A DNA stretch of 64,000 bases from Rhodospirillaceae bacterium (GTDB lineage: Bacteria; Pseudomonadota; Alphaproteobacteria; UBA8366; GCA-2717185), in the NCBI GenBank assembly GCA_002717185.1, contig PBDC01000019.1:1-64000 (forward strand), in the 5' to 3' direction. The translations under genes were made by a program, and so were the position numbers. Positions within the stretch are counted from its first letter, which is position 1. Each line of letters starts with the position of its first letter. This document shows, piece after piece, positions 53,411 to 62,865 of this stretch. A model generated the notes under the pieces. It saw only the letters and a program-made list of their open reading frames with translations. It was not told the origin of the DNA and searched no databases.

Positions 53411-54670
53411 ATGGCCCATCTTCGTGTCTTAATTATCCTTTTCCTGTCCGGGATAAGTTTCGGTTGCGGTATTATACAAGACTCGCCGGGCCCAGAGGCG
53501 CGCGTCGCTGCGAAAACACTTGCGGAGCAGGCGGGATCTGCAGCAAGCGAGAACGAACTAGGGTTTAAACTGTTCGCTAAGGTATTCGATCAAGTTAGAA
53601 CGCTCTATGTCGACGAAGTCGATGATGCAACGCTGCTAAACGCGGCGGCCGAAAGCATGCGAAAGGCTTTTCCCGAACCTGCCAACGCTGCGGAGGAGAA
53701 GCTGGTGAGCGCCGCGATCGAGGGCATGCTGGGATCTTTGGATCCATACAGTGCCTATTTAAACAATCTGAACTACAGCGCGGTGCGTGACCAGACGCGG
53801 GGCGAGTTCGGGGGAATTGGTCTGCAGGTCACCAAGGAAGGTGAATTTGTCAAAGTCATTAGCCCTATCGACGGAACTCCGGCTGCGCGCGCGGGCATGA
53901 AGGCTGGTGACGTGATTACCCATGCCGATGGTAATCCCCTGACCGGCATGACGCTTCACGCCTCTGTGCTCCGCCTTCGTGGTCCGGCGGGCAGTCGCGT
54001 TCTGTTGACCGTGAAACGGGCTGACCTTCAGCCGTTTGAGGTCGCAATAGAGCGGGCACGAATTCAAATCAAGGCGGTGCGCTGGTCTCTCGAGAACGGC
54101 ACCGGGTATATCCGCATTGCTAGTTTCACGGAGAAGGCAACGTGGGAGTTTGTTGATGCGTTCGAGACGATGCGGACGCAGGCGGGTGATACACTGCAGG
54201 GAATTGTAATCGATCTGCGCAATAATCCAGGTGGGCTCCTAGAACAATCTGTGTTGATTTCGGACGAATTGCTGGAGAGCGGCAATATCGTTTCCACCCG
54301 AAGCCGGGTCGATCAGCGTAATTTTAACGCCCGGAGCGGTGATATCGCGGCGGGTTTACCGATCGTCGTTCTCGTCAATGACGGCTCCGCATCCGCAGCG
54401 GAAATTTTGGCCGGCGCCTTACAATATCACCGCCGCGCCATCCTTGTCGGCGGACGGACGTTTGGCAAAGGATCGGTTCAAACAATTATTCCGTTTGAAA
54501 ACAATGACGGTTTAAAGTTGACGACTGCTCGATATTATATGCCGTCTGGAAAATCCGTCGATGGTGGGATCGAGCCTAATATCGTCGTGAAGCAGAACCC
54601 CGACCGCGAAGGCGACGAACAACGCGAGCGTGCTAACCAAGAATTGTCACGTTTGGCGAACGCCGGCTAG
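53411..54670 (+). CDS. S41-family C-terminal processing peptidase (CtpA-like), predicted lipoprotein or secreted
   Basis: A 419-residue S41 protease. The N-terminal hydrophobic segment ends in a lipobox-like ISFGC, so it is probably a periplasmic lipoprotein. A PDZ domain (FGGIGLQVTKEGEF...GTPAARAGMKAGDVITHADG) precedes the protease core. The catalytic Ser is in NDGSASAAEILAG and the Lys in RTFGKGSVQ. It cleaves or processes C-terminal regions of envelope proteins. The frame is open to 53357; the ATG at 53411 puts the signal segment at the N-terminus. Confidence 0.9.
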   Translation: MAHLRVLIILFLSGISFGCGIIQDSPGPEARVAAKTLAEQAGSAASENELGFKLFAKVFDQVRTLYVDEVDDATLLNAAAESMRKAFPEPANAAEEKLVSAAIEGMLGSLDPYSAYLNNLNYSAVRDQTRGEFGGIGLQVTKEGEFVKVISPIDGTPAARAGMKAGDVITHADGNPLTGMTLHASVLRLRGPAGSRVLLTVKRADLQPFEVAIERARIQIKAVRWSLENGTGYIRIASFTEKATWEFVDAFETMRTQAGDTLQGIVIDLRNNPGGLLEQSVLISDELLESGNIVSTRSRVDQRNFNARSGDIAAGLPIVVLVNDGSASAAEILAGALQYHRRAILVGGRTFGKGSVQTIIPFENNDGLKLTTARYYMPSGKSVDGGIEPNIVVKQNPDREGDEQRERANQELSRLANAG

Positions 54671-54672
54671 AT

Positions 54673-55596
54673 CTAGCCACGTTTCTCCGCAGCGGGTAAT
54701 TGTTGCATGACTGCATCGACTTCGGACGCGTAGGGAATCCCAATCTGAGCACCTTCCTTTGTGCAGGCTAAAGCCGCAGCGGCACTGGCCCGACGCGCGG
54801 CTTCGGTAGCATTGAGTCCGTTATCCAGCTCCGCTGCCATGTAGCCGACGAAGGTATCGCCGGCACCTGTTGTATCAATGGCCGAAATGTTAAGTGGTGG
54901 AATTGCGTAGCCGCCGGAGGGCCCATGCAGCATGGCACCCGCTTTGCCCAATGTGAGGATACAAGTCAGCCCATAGCGGTCGGATAGCTGATGCGGCAAA
55001 TTTTCTGGTTGCCCCATCTCCATACCGCAAGCGGCTGCGATTGCCGCACCTTCAATGTTGTTGACGAACAGGAAATCGAGCTGGCCCAGCGCTGTATCCG
55101 GAACTAGGGCGGCTGGCGCTACGTTGAGTGCAGTCCTTGTCCCTTTGGCGTGGGCGCGTTCGAGCAGCGCCCAATTCTCCTCCAACATCACTTCCATCTG
55201 CATGAGCAGAAGCGTGCTGGGGCCGAGCCAAGAGTCTGGAACCTGCGCGGCGTGCGTCGACAAGTTCGCACCGCTGGCCACGACAATCGAGTTTTCGCCC
55301 CGCTTGTCCACACTGATCGTGGCGCAAGCGGTAGGGTGTGCGACAGTCGCGATTGCATCAGTATCGACGCAGGAGGCTCGCATAGTATCGACTGCCAGCG
55401 CGGCAAACCCGTCATCACCGACACAGCCGACCATGGCGATGTCGGCACCGGCACGGGCGGCTGCCGTGGCCTGATTTGCGCCTTTGCCGCCGGGCGAAGC
55501 GAGGTAGCTAGGACACAGCACTGTTTCGCCTCGAACAGGCTGGTGGTCAACGCGGAACGTCAAATCGACATTGATGGATCCGAAGACGACGATCAT
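54673..55596 (-). CDS. rbsK: Ribokinase (PfkB-family sugar kinase)
   Basis: A 307-residue PfkB-family kinase with ribokinase characters. The N-terminal GSINVDLTFRVDHQPVRGETV and ASPGGKGANQATAAARAGAD are the sugar-binding motifs, and DTTGAGDTFVGYMAAEL holds the catalytic Asp and anion hole. It phosphorylates ribose or a related pentose with ATP. The ATG has GGAGG upstream and overlaps the stop of the multidrug-type MFS gene by 4 bases (ATGA). Confidence 0.88.
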   Translation of the reverse strand: MIVVFGSINVDLTFRVDHQPVRGETVLCPSYLASPGGKGANQATAAARAGADIAMVGCVGDDGFAALAVDTMRASCVDTDAIATVAHPTACATISVDKRGENSIVVASGANLSTHAAQVPDSWLGPSTLLLMQMEVMLEENWALLERAHAKGTRTALNVAPAALVPDTALGQLDFLFVNNIEGAAIAAACGMEMGQPENLPHQLSDRYGLTCILTLGKAGAMLHGPSGGYAIPPLNISAIDTTGAGDTFVGYMAAELDNGLNATEAARRASAAAALACTKEGAQIGIPYASEVDAVMQQLPAAEKRG

Positions 55597-57173
55597 AAAA
55601 TCCTCCTGCCAAAACGGCCCGTTCTGCCCTTATGTGTTATTGCCATGATCCAGGCGGGGACGAGCCCGACTAAGGTGACGATACCCAGCGCAGCGAAGGC
55701 ATCCTGGAAACCGAGCGTACTTGCCTGGGCGTAGATAACATCGCCGAGATAATGCAGCGCGCCAGGCTCCCGTGCTGTCTTAGGTACGCCGGCTTCTGTC
55801 AGGATCTGGATCAGCGTTTCACGCATTTCCAGACCGGTGCTGCGCGCGGCGGTCTGCATCGCGGTAAATGCTTCTCCGTGAAAGGGAATACGCAGTTCCA
55901 GGAACACGACCAACCCGTTTGTCCCGATGACGGCGCCCAATTGCCGCATTAGATTGACCGCTCCAGATCCTTGGTTCAGCAATTCGGGCGGGAGCGACTT
56001 TAATGCGGCCGCATTTGTCACGGGACGAGTAAAAGCTGTCCCTGCGCGAATAAATATGGTGAACGCAACGATCGTCCAAAATGGTGTGTTTACATCTGCG
56101 GTAGCAAGCGCAAGGAAGGCAATGCCGAACGAGATCAAACCAATGTATATCAATACGTGTGGCGGCCAGGAGTCAGCTAACCGTCCGGTCAGTGGGTACA
56201 TCAACAACAACGACAGGCCGCCAGGCATCATGATCAACCCCGCATCGAAGGCCGTGTAATTTTGTATTTGCTGGACAAAGAGCGGGACGAGAAACGTCGA
56301 TGACAGGAAAGCGCAGCCAGCGAAAAATGCAATAGCGCTGGCGGCGACAAACTGGATATTGCGGAACAGCGCCAGGTTAATGAAGGGCGCGTCACCGTAG
56401 ACCTGACGGAATGCGAAACCAACCGTCGCGGTTCCGCCGAGCACGAACAGTCCGATGATCTCGTTCGAGGTCCAGCCGAGCCGCTGGCCGTAACTGAAAC
56501 CCAGCAGCAGGCCGCTCATCGAGATACAGAATAAAACGAAGCCGATGAAGTCGAACCGCGGCAGTTGTTTCGGGATGGCCCGGCTCGGCATGAAGAGCAA
56601 GCCCATTAGCAAAGCGACGCCCGTACTCGGCAAGGTCAGCAAAAATACGTATCGCCAATTGAAGAACTCGATAGCCAGCCCACCCATCATCGGTCCCAGC
56701 GTGGGTGCTAAGACCATACCCATGCTGTAGAATCCCATCGAACTGCCTTTACGGTTTGTTGGGAAGACGCTGAAGGTCACGGTCATGCCCAGCGGCATGA
56801 TGATGCCCGACGATGCTCCTTGGAGCACACGGCCGATCATTAGTGTTTCGGTGTTCTGGGCTAGTCCACTCATCGCGGCGCCAAAGATGAACACTAATAG
56901 CGCGCCGCTATATGTCGCTCGCTCACCAAACGACCCGATCAGCCAACTGCTTATCAACATGCCAGCTGTCGTTGCGGCGAAATAACCGGTTGATAGTAAT
57001 TGCGCCTGGTCGCGGCCGATGCCAAAGGCGCCCATGATGTCTGGAAACGCGACATTGACCGTCGAACTCGCCAGGATCGCTGTCATGCCGCCGATCATGC
57101 TGGTAATCGCCGCCAACCACTTGTAGGCGGGACCATAACGGTTGAAGAGGGTTTCGATGCTTTCGGCGCGCAC
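55593..57173 (-). CDS. DHA2-family MFS drug:proton antiporter (EmrB-like)
   Basis: A 526-residue, about 14-helix MFS permease. VAFPDIMGAFGIGRDQAQLLSTGYFAAT is the helix-1/2 region of DHA2 exporters, and SWLIGSFGERATYSGALLVF contains motif A. The length and helix count match EmrB/QacA-type exporters. A membrane-fusion partner (EmrA) is not adjacent. It starts with GTG. Coupled by an ATGA overlap to the ribokinase, which suggests that uptake or export of a nucleoside or sugar-like compound is possible. Confidence 0.87.
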   Translation of the reverse strand: MRAESIETLFNRYGPAYKWLAAITSMIGGMTAILASSTVNVAFPDIMGAFGIGRDQAQLLSTGYFAATTAGMLISSWLIGSFGERATYSGALLVFIFGAAMSGLAQNTETLMIGRVLQGASSGIIMPLGMTVTFSVFPTNRKGSSMGFYSMGMVLAPTLGPMMGGLAIEFFNWRYVFLLTLPSTGVALLMGLLFMPSRAIPKQLPRFDFIGFVLFCISMSGLLLGFSYGQRLGWTSNEIIGLFVLGGTATVGFAFRQVYGDAPFINLALFRNIQFVAASAIAFFAGCAFLSSTFLVPLFVQQIQNYTAFDAGLIMMPGGLSLLLMYPLTGRLADSWPPHVLIYIGLISFGIAFLALATADVNTPFWTIVAFTIFIRAGTAFTRPVTNAAALKSLPPELLNQGSGAVNLMRQLGAVIGTNGLVVFLELRIPFHGEAFTAMQTAARSTGLEMRETLIQILTEAGVPKTAREPGALHYLGDVIYAQASTLGFQDAFAALGIVTLVGLVPAWIMAITHKGRTGRFGRRIL

Positions 57174-57739
57174 GACCAGACTCGTTTCTTGACGTGCCGC
57201 TTCTTTACGCCGGCGTCAGCTCCGGTAAATCGGGCGGCCATCGATTATATCGCTTGGGTTGTTCCCGCATATAGCCGCCTAGTTCTGTCGATGGCAACAA
57301 ACTACCGACGAAGCTAACAGTATCCTCCTGCTGGCTTCGATCGCTGCCGCGACAACTCCGCTCATCGCCGTGCGGGGTTGGGGGCAATCCGGATGAGCGA
57401 TTTCGACAGAGCATCGTAGTCCGTATTATGGACACCGATGCTAGGCAAATCTGGTGCTATTAACATACAGGTCTCTGCAACCTCTTAGGCCTTCGGCCAA
57501 GTCAGAGAGAGTTTGTGCTAACGCCACATTAAACGCTTTGGCGAAAAGCAAAGGATTGTAATTTTTATACAGGGCTTGGAAGCGATCGGTTTGCCTGGCT
57601 TGTATTTGTCTTCTGTCGTTGCGTCGTACTATTTGCGGGTGTTGTTTTGTGGCCAAAACGCTTTGACGAACGAGGCCATTGCCCTTGCACCGGTCACCTG
57701 TGATGCTGGATCGCGTTCAGGAATAGACAAGAGGCTGTA
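57174..57739. other. Intergenic stretch with coding-like fragments
   Basis: 566 bases. A minus frame ending near 57205 reads EDTVSFVGSLLPSTELGGYMREQPKRYNRWPPDLPEL, which looks like a real C-terminus but has no start nearby and I cannot name it. A second fragment at 57441-57656 is also unassigned. These may be scraps of lost genes. Ribosome site AGAGG precedes the next gene. Confidence 0.35.
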
Positions 57740-58804
57740 ATGCGAATGGTACCCGTTACCGATGCTAGTGTTTGGACCGGTGCTGAACTGGAAGCTGACC
57801 GATCTTGGGAGTACGTGTTAAGCGACGCGCATCGTGGTGAGCTTGATGCGGCGTTGGATGTCGCTAAAGGTGAGGGCCTCGGTATACCGGCGTTGACAAG
57901 GAAATCCTTTCCATTACCCAGCCTGGGGCCTGTGCTGGCCCAAGTCGGCGGCGACCTGCGGGACGGGCGTGGATTTGCGCTGCTGCGGCGCTTCCCCGTC
58001 GAAGACTATGATCACGATGATATCGCTTTGATGTATTGGGGGCTGTGCAGTCATATCGGGGTAGGTGTCACGCAGAATGGCGAAGGCGGTTTCATCCACT
58101 ATGTCACCGACGGGGCGTTGCAGCCGAGCCAGGGTAGGCGCGGGGTTGGGTTTCCCAAGGAATCGAAACTGCACGTCGACCTGATGGATATCGTAACACT
58201 ATTATGCGTGCGACAGGCCCCCGACGATCCGCCGAGTCGCGTGGCTAGCTCAACGGCAATATACAACCGGGTGCTGGCGGAGCGGTCGGAGGCCATGGTG
58301 CGGTTGTATGAAGGGTTCGAGTGGGGACGGCAGGACGAGCATGGTGAGGGTGAGACACCGGTTTCCGACTACAAGGTACCGTTCTTCAGTGAAAAAGACG
58401 GTCAGGTCTCTTGCCAGTACAATCGCGGTTGGATTAATAACGGTCTGACATACAAGGACGCGAAGCTGTCTGATTCGGATGCGGAACTACTCGAATATAT
58501 AGACTCAATCGCTGACGACGTCCGTTTCGAATTCCCTTTTCATTACGGTGACGTCCAGTTCTGCAGTAATTACACGGTATTACATGGGCGTGCGGCGCAT
58601 GCGGTGGTCCCTGATGAAGAACGTAAGCGAGTTCTGATGCGCATTTGGCTCGACATGGCCAACTTTCGCGCTTTTTCTGACGAGGCAATTGTGCGGTATG
58701 GAAACGGGCGGCATGGGCAACTCGGCTGGAGCGCTGAAGAAGTGCTTGAGGGCCGTAATCACACTGCGCGATCACGCCGCTCTGATGGGGCGGTAAAGCT
58801 CTAG
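57740..58804 (+). CDS. TauD/TfdA-family Fe(II)/2-oxoglutarate dioxygenase
   Basis: A 354-residue dioxygenase, close in architecture to the one at 27359-28408 (both open ...W-x-G-A-x-L and continue with the same helices). The HxD-type motif is KLHVDLMDIVTLL, the distal His is in NYTVLHGRAAHAV and the Arg in VLMRIWLD. The ATG has AGAGG upstream. It lies 14 bases before a DMT permease, with which it is probably cotranscribed; that suggests the permease moves its substrate or product. Confidence 0.87.
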   Translation: MRMVPVTDASVWTGAELEADRSWEYVLSDAHRGELDAALDVAKGEGLGIPALTRKSFPLPSLGPVLAQVGGDLRDGRGFALLRRFPVEDYDHDDIALMYWGLCSHIGVGVTQNGEGGFIHYVTDGALQPSQGRRGVGFPKESKLHVDLMDIVTLLCVRQAPDDPPSRVASSTAIYNRVLAERSEAMVRLYEGFEWGRQDEHGEGETPVSDYKVPFFSEKDGQVSCQYNRGWINNGLTYKDAKLSDSDAELLEYIDSIADDVRFEFPFHYGDVQFCSNYTVLHGRAAHAVVPDEERKRVLMRIWLDMANFRAFSDEAIVRYGNGRHGQLGWSAEEVLEGRNHTARSRRSDGAVKL

Positions 58805-58818
58805 ACCTGACAACCCAT

Positions 58819-59691
58819 TTGTTCGAACATCTTCTCCCAGTTGTCTATTCGCTGGGTGCGGGCTTTCTGTTCGCGCTGGGCGCGCACTTACTAAGCTTCG
58901 GCATGCGGTACAGCGATCCGCAAACTGGGGCGCTGATCGATATCGGTGCTTCCACGGTCTTGTTCTGGCTGCTACTTCCTTTCTATATCGAGTGGCATTA
59001 TTGGCTGACTGCGGCGACTGTGGTTTTCGTCGCGGTGGGGTGTTTCCGGCCTTTCGTCTCAGCTAGTCTTGGCGCGTGGGGCGTACGCTTTCTTGGGCCG
59101 ACCTTGACCAGTACAGTTGGCGCCACGACGCCGCTGTTTGGTGCGGCTTTCGGTGTTTTTCTTTTGGGCGAACACCTCACACTGCCCATTACGCTGGGAA
59201 CGGCTGCGATCATTTTCGGTATGGCGCTGCTGTCTTATCGAGGACAGGTTCAAGCGGCATGGCCGCTCTGGGCTTTGTTGTTGCCTCTGGGTGCATCGAT
59301 TGTCCGGGCTGGCGCAAATGCGTTTAACAAAGTCGGTTTGGAGATCGTGCCAAGCCCGTTCTTCGCTGGCCTGGTAACATTTTCCATTTCGTTTTTTCTG
59401 GCGTTGAGTGTGCACGGCTATCGGCGTCAACCTATCCCGAGCTTTCGCAAGACACCGGGGCTGTGGTGGTTTGCTGCCGCTGGGGTCGTTCATGCCGTGG
59501 CGGTAACTCTGGTCAATCTCGCGCTGCAGATCAGTCAGGTAATCATTGTGCTGCCACTAATCTCAACTTTTCCGCTGTTTTCGATGGCACTCACGTTTTT
59601 TGTGTTCAAGCGTGAGGAGCTCGACAGGCGAACGATCATTGCAACCCTATTAGTCGTCCCTGGTGTTTTTTTGATCACTGTCTCAAGATGA
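58819..59691 (+). CDS. EamA/DMT-family permease
   Basis: A 290-residue, roughly ten-helix DMT permease with two internal halves (GAAFGVFLLGEHLTLPITLGTAAIIF ends the first half; ALTFFVFKREELDRRTIIATLLVVPGVFLI ends the second). Typical of EamA/RhaT-like small-molecule exporters. It starts from a TTG with no strong ribosome site, following the dioxygenase by 14 bases. A second EamA permease lies 291 bases downstream. Confidence 0.82.
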   Translation: MFEHLLPVVYSLGAGFLFALGAHLLSFGMRYSDPQTGALIDIGASTVLFWLLLPFYIEWHYWLTAATVVFVAVGCFRPFVSASLGAWGVRFLGPTLTSTVGATTPLFGAAFGVFLLGEHLTLPITLGTAAIIFGMALLSYRGQVQAAWPLWALLLPLGASIVRAGANAFNKVGLEIVPSPFFAGLVTFSISFFLALSVHGYRRQPIPSFRKTPGLWWFAAAGVVHAVAVTLVNLALQISQVIIVLPLISTFPLFSMALTFFVFKREELDRRTIIATLLVVPGVFLITVSR

Positions 59692-59698
59692 CCTTGTG

Positions 59699-59989
59699 AT
59701 GAGTATTCCTTTAGATCAGATTGCGGCGGCGGTAACGGCCAGAATGCCGTTTGCGGAAGCACTATCCGAATCCTTGGCAGTCGCGACCCACGATGGCGGC
59801 GGGGTGACGCGCCCGGCTTGGAGCCCAGCGGACCAATATGCGTCGATCTTCGCGCGCGCCGGAATTCCATCGGCGATGGTGCTGATAAGAAATCAGCATG
59901 GCAGCCGTAACGCGGCTGAAGCGATGGAAATGCCTGATTTTGATCTCGGTACGCAGATACTTGCGACGACTTTGCTCGACCTTGCTTGA
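59699..59989 (+). pseudogene. M20-family amidase/carbamoylase remnant with the centre deleted
   Basis: A 96-codon frame whose first half (IAAAVTARMPFAEALSESLA, then GGGVTRPAWSPADQ) looks like the N-terminus of a hydantoinase/carbamoylase-type M20 amidase. The second half (SIFARAGIPSAMVLIRNQHGSRNAAEAMEM) is the C-terminus of the same family, in which the HGS/N-x-x-EAM segment is conserved. The roughly 300 residues between are gone. It lies directly between the two EamA permease genes. A functional enzyme is unlikely because the catalytic domain is missing. Confidence 0.5.
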
Positions 59990-60860
59990 TTCGAACCGCC
60001 ATGCCGGCGTCGGTTACCTATTCGCCGTTATTGCGTCCGTCGGTTTGGGCTCTGCCGTAGCCTTTTCCCGCGCCGCCTATGACGGTGGTACAGATGCTCT
60101 TTCCGTCTCGACTGTGCGCGCGGTGTTCGGCTCGTGCCTGGTGGGATTATTTTGCGTGGCGTCGGGACGTTCTCTGCGCGTGCCGCGGCGCCTCTGGTCG
60201 CACCTTCTCTGTCTAGGGCTCATGATTGGCTATATGTTTTATGGCAATATCGGTGCGGTTGAATACATACCGGTCGGCCTGGCGGCATTGCTATTTTTCG
60301 TCTATCCGCCGCTCGTGGCAGTTTTCGTCGCCGTAGTGGACCGTCGCCCCGTCGGGGGCCTGAAGTCGCTCGCTCTGATTAGCGCCTTTGTTGGTCTAAT
60401 CATGATGCTCGGTGTTGGCTTTGAGACCATAGATTGGCGCGGTGTGGCGCTGGCCTTGGCGGCGGGGGTGCTCTGTGCTGTGAATGCGGTGTGGATCGCT
60501 CGGGTGATGCACGGCATCGACGTGTTGGTGATGACTTTCTACATGACAGCAATTGGCGCCGCAGTGCTGCTGGTAGCTACGATCGGGGCCGGCGGCGTGA
60601 CCTTACCAACTGGCAGTATAGGTTGGTGGGGGGCCTTTGGCGTGGTGCTGTGCCAGGGGTGCTCAATTCCCTTCTTCTACGCGTCGTTGCCACGGATCGG
60701 GCCAGAGAAGGCGGCGATGCTAAACAATTTGCAGCCGGTGACCAGCGTACTTATGGCCTATCTGTTGTTTGCCGAGACACTGTCTTCGGCGCAGATTTTT
60801 GGGGGCGTCATGGTGCTGGGAGGCATCCTACTTATGCAGTGGCAGGACCGGCGAAGTTAG
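59982..60860 (+). CDS. EamA/DMT-family permease
   Basis: A 292-residue, about ten-helix DMT permease (GYLFAVIASVGLGSAVAFSRAAYDGGTDALSV at the N-terminus; NLQPVTSVLMAYLLFAETLSSAQIFGGVMVLGGI in the last EamA signature). The start is uncertain: TTG at 59982 overlaps the 3' end of the M20 remnant, and the true frame extends upstream to 59898. The stop overlaps the convergent AhpD-like gene by four bases. Confidence 0.8.
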   Translation: MLDSNRHAGVGYLFAVIASVGLGSAVAFSRAAYDGGTDALSVSTVRAVFGSCLVGLFCVASGRSLRVPRRLWSHLLCLGLMIGYMFYGNIGAVEYIPVGLAALLFFVYPPLVAVFVAVVDRRPVGGLKSLALISAFVGLIMMLGVGFETIDWRGVALALAAGVLCAVNAVWIARVMHGIDVLVMTFYMTAIGAAVLLVATIGAGGVTLPTGSIGWWGAFGVVLCQGCSIPFFYASLPRIGPEKAAMLNNLQPVTSVLMAYLLFAETLSSAQIFGGVMVLGGILLMQWQDRRS

Positions 60861-61441
60861 GCAGGGCCGGGTAGTGAATTAACGTCCAGGCCGCGCTTTT
60901 CGAAAGCGGGCATTACCCAGTCCTCGATATCGATTTGGAGCGCCTGATTGATGCGGTTGAACATGCCGGTAAGGGTAATGCGCATCGTTAGTTCGACTAT
61001 CTGTGATTCGCTGAAATGTTTTCTCAGATCCTCGAAGACGTGATCCCGGATGCCCCAGGACTGTTCGGTTACTTGCACGGCGTAGTTACGCACTAGCTTC
61101 TCAACGTCGCTCAGCCCCGGCGGGTCTGGATCAAGGATATGATTGATTGTTTCTGGGTCCACACCCTCATCGACCGCTATAGCTGAGTGATGCGCTACGC
61201 AATAGGGGCATGAATTGGTCTGACTGACGGTGATCACGGCAATTTCAACAAGCCGTTGCGGCAGGTTGCCAGCTTTCTTTATGTCGACCGCCATGCCGAA
61301 GATGTGTTTCAGGCCAGCTGCTGAATGGGCATATACTGGGACTTGGTTCTCGAAATCGGTAAATAGGTTGCTGAAACGGGCGTAATCATCTTTTGCTTCC
61401 GCTGGGACTTCATCGATGCTCAAAGGTTTAACCCGGGGCAT
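60857..61441 (-). CDS. AhpD-like peroxidase-related protein (CMD family)
   Basis: A 194-residue carboxymuconolactone-decarboxylase/AhpD-fold protein with an intact redox motif NSCPYCVAHHSAIAVDEG (C-x-x-C-x-x-x-H). It belongs to the uncharacterised peroxidase-related group (longer than AhpD itself). Probably a thiol-dependent hydroperoxidase or regulator of redox state. GAGGAG precedes the ATG. Unlike the CMD-like protein at 37585-38145, both Cys residues are present. Confidence 0.87.
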   Translation of the reverse strand: MPRVKPLSIDEVPAEAKDDYARFSNLFTDFENQVPVYAHSAAGLKHIFGMAVDIKKAGNLPQRLVEIAVITVSQTNSCPYCVAHHSAIAVDEGVDPETINHILDPDPPGLSDVEKLVRNYAVQVTEQSWGIRDHVFEDLRKHFSESQIVELTMRITLTGMFNRINQALQIDIEDWVMPAFEKRGLDVNSLPGPA

Positions 61442-61624
61442 GCGGGACTCCTCAGTAGTTGTTCATAGCGCGAGTGGCGTGACCGCTTTGGCGACGGCGA
61501 TGTGCCCTTTTGCGATGCTATCGCAGGGTGCGGATCGCTATTGGCCGTTCCTCAATGTGCGTCGAGCCAAATATTATAATTGTAAATTAACGTTGTTTGA
61601 AAAAAAGTATAGTAACCCATTGTA

Positions 61625-61903
61625 TTGCTCGTGAATTCTAAATTGATTGTGACGGACAAGCGCTTCGCTTATTTTGCCGAGATGCTCAAAGTAAAGGCGT
61701 ACATATTTCTCATCGGGCTTCTGGTGTTTATCGCTTATTTCGGCGTTTACGGATTTTACGCCATGCTGGCGAATATCATCGGTGAGGTTTGGGCGCTGAC
61801 TGGCGCCGGCGTAATCGCACTTGGTACGGTAATCATTGCTGTGGTTGGGACCACGATGATCAAAGCGCGACCACCGGAAATTGGCGAAACACGACACGAC
61901 TGA
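61625..61903 (+). CDS. Small membrane protein, two predicted helices
   Basis: A 92-residue protein with two hydrophobic segments (YIFLIGLLVFIAYFGVYGFYAML and ALTGAGVIALGTVIIAVVGTTMI) joined by a short loop, ending KARPPEIGETRHD. No named family is recognised. The start is unsettled: TTG at 61625 or ATG at 61681; neither has a strong ribosome site. It stands between an AhpD-like gene and a dioxygenase. Confidence 0.55.
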   Translation: MLVNSKLIVTDKRFAYFAEMLKVKAYIFLIGLLVFIAYFGVYGFYAMLANIIGEVWALTGAGVIALGTVIIAVVGTTMIKARPPEIGETRHD

Positions 61904-61980
61904 CTAAGAGTTTGTTTTGCTAATGCGACTGGCGCAACGCGGAAGTTGTATACGTTAAGATTGCAAAGAGGATATTCGCG

Positions 61981-62850
61981 ATGGACGGGTCAACGACGGC
62001 GTATAAACATATCATCGTATCGCCGATTGCCGGCACAATGGGGGCGGAAATCCAGGGCGTTGATCTAGCGGCCCTCAATAATGCGGTCTTTGAGGAGCTT
62101 TACGATGCCTGGTTGCGCCATCATGTCGTCGTACTGCGCGACCAAGATATTAGACCAGACCAGCAACTTGACTTCGCGCTGCGCTTCGGTGAAATCCATT
62201 ACCATCCCTATATGAAGGGAATGGAAGACCATCCGGAAATCCTAGAGATCGTCAAGGAGCCTGGCGATCAGTACACATTTGGATCCAGTTGGCACACGGA
62301 CCAAATGTTCAATCCACAGCCGGCTAAGGCGACTATGCTATACGCTAAGGAAACACCGAGTTCAGGTGGCGACACGATTTTCGCCAACATGCACGATGCC
62401 TACGACGCATTGTCAGATGGCATGAAGTCGATGCTCGCTGACGTGAAGAGCTATTGCAGTGGCGATAAATTCAAGCGCGGCGGACGCCCGCAACGCAAGG
62501 ATCGCTATGCGGGAAACGCTAAAATGTTGGCCAAGCTGCGCGAGCCCGGCGACCTACAGACAGAGGCCGAACACCCTTTGTTTCGTACCCATCCTGAGAC
62601 AGGACGCAAGGCACTCTATATCGGTAACCATGTGAAAAACTTGCACGAATTCGACGAGCCTGAAGCGGAACCGATTCTGAATTATCTGCGTGATCATTCG
62701 GTGCGGCCGGAGTTTACCTGCCGGGTCAGTTGGGAGCCGGGTACTTTGACAATCTGGGACAATCGCTCGGTCCAGCACTTCGCGGTAGCAGACTACAACG
62801 AACGACGCCGCATGCACCGTATCACGATCGCGGGAGATACACCGTTTTAA
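61981..62850 (+). CDS. TauD/TfdA-family taurine dioxygenase-like protein
   Basis: A 289-residue dioxygenase nearest to TauD/TfdA proper in length and motif order. WHTDQMFNPQPAKATMLYAKE carries the HxD, YIGNHVKNLHEF the substrate-side loop, and WDNRSVQHFAVADYNERRRMHR the distal His and Arg. AGAGG precedes the ATG. Substrates in this group include taurine, alkyl sulfates, phenoxyacetates and hydroxyacids; which is not determined here. Confidence 0.9.
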   Translation: MDGSTTAYKHIIVSPIAGTMGAEIQGVDLAALNNAVFEELYDAWLRHHVVVLRDQDIRPDQQLDFALRFGEIHYHPYMKGMEDHPEILEIVKEPGDQYTFGSSWHTDQMFNPQPAKATMLYAKETPSSGGDTIFANMHDAYDALSDGMKSMLADVKSYCSGDKFKRGGRPQRKDRYAGNAKMLAKLREPGDLQTEAEHPLFRTHPETGRKALYIGNHVKNLHEFDEPEAEPILNYLRDHSVRPEFTCRVSWEPGTLTIWDNRSVQHFAVADYNERRRMHRITIAGDTPF

Positions 62851-62865
62851 GGCGGTTTCTCGAGT

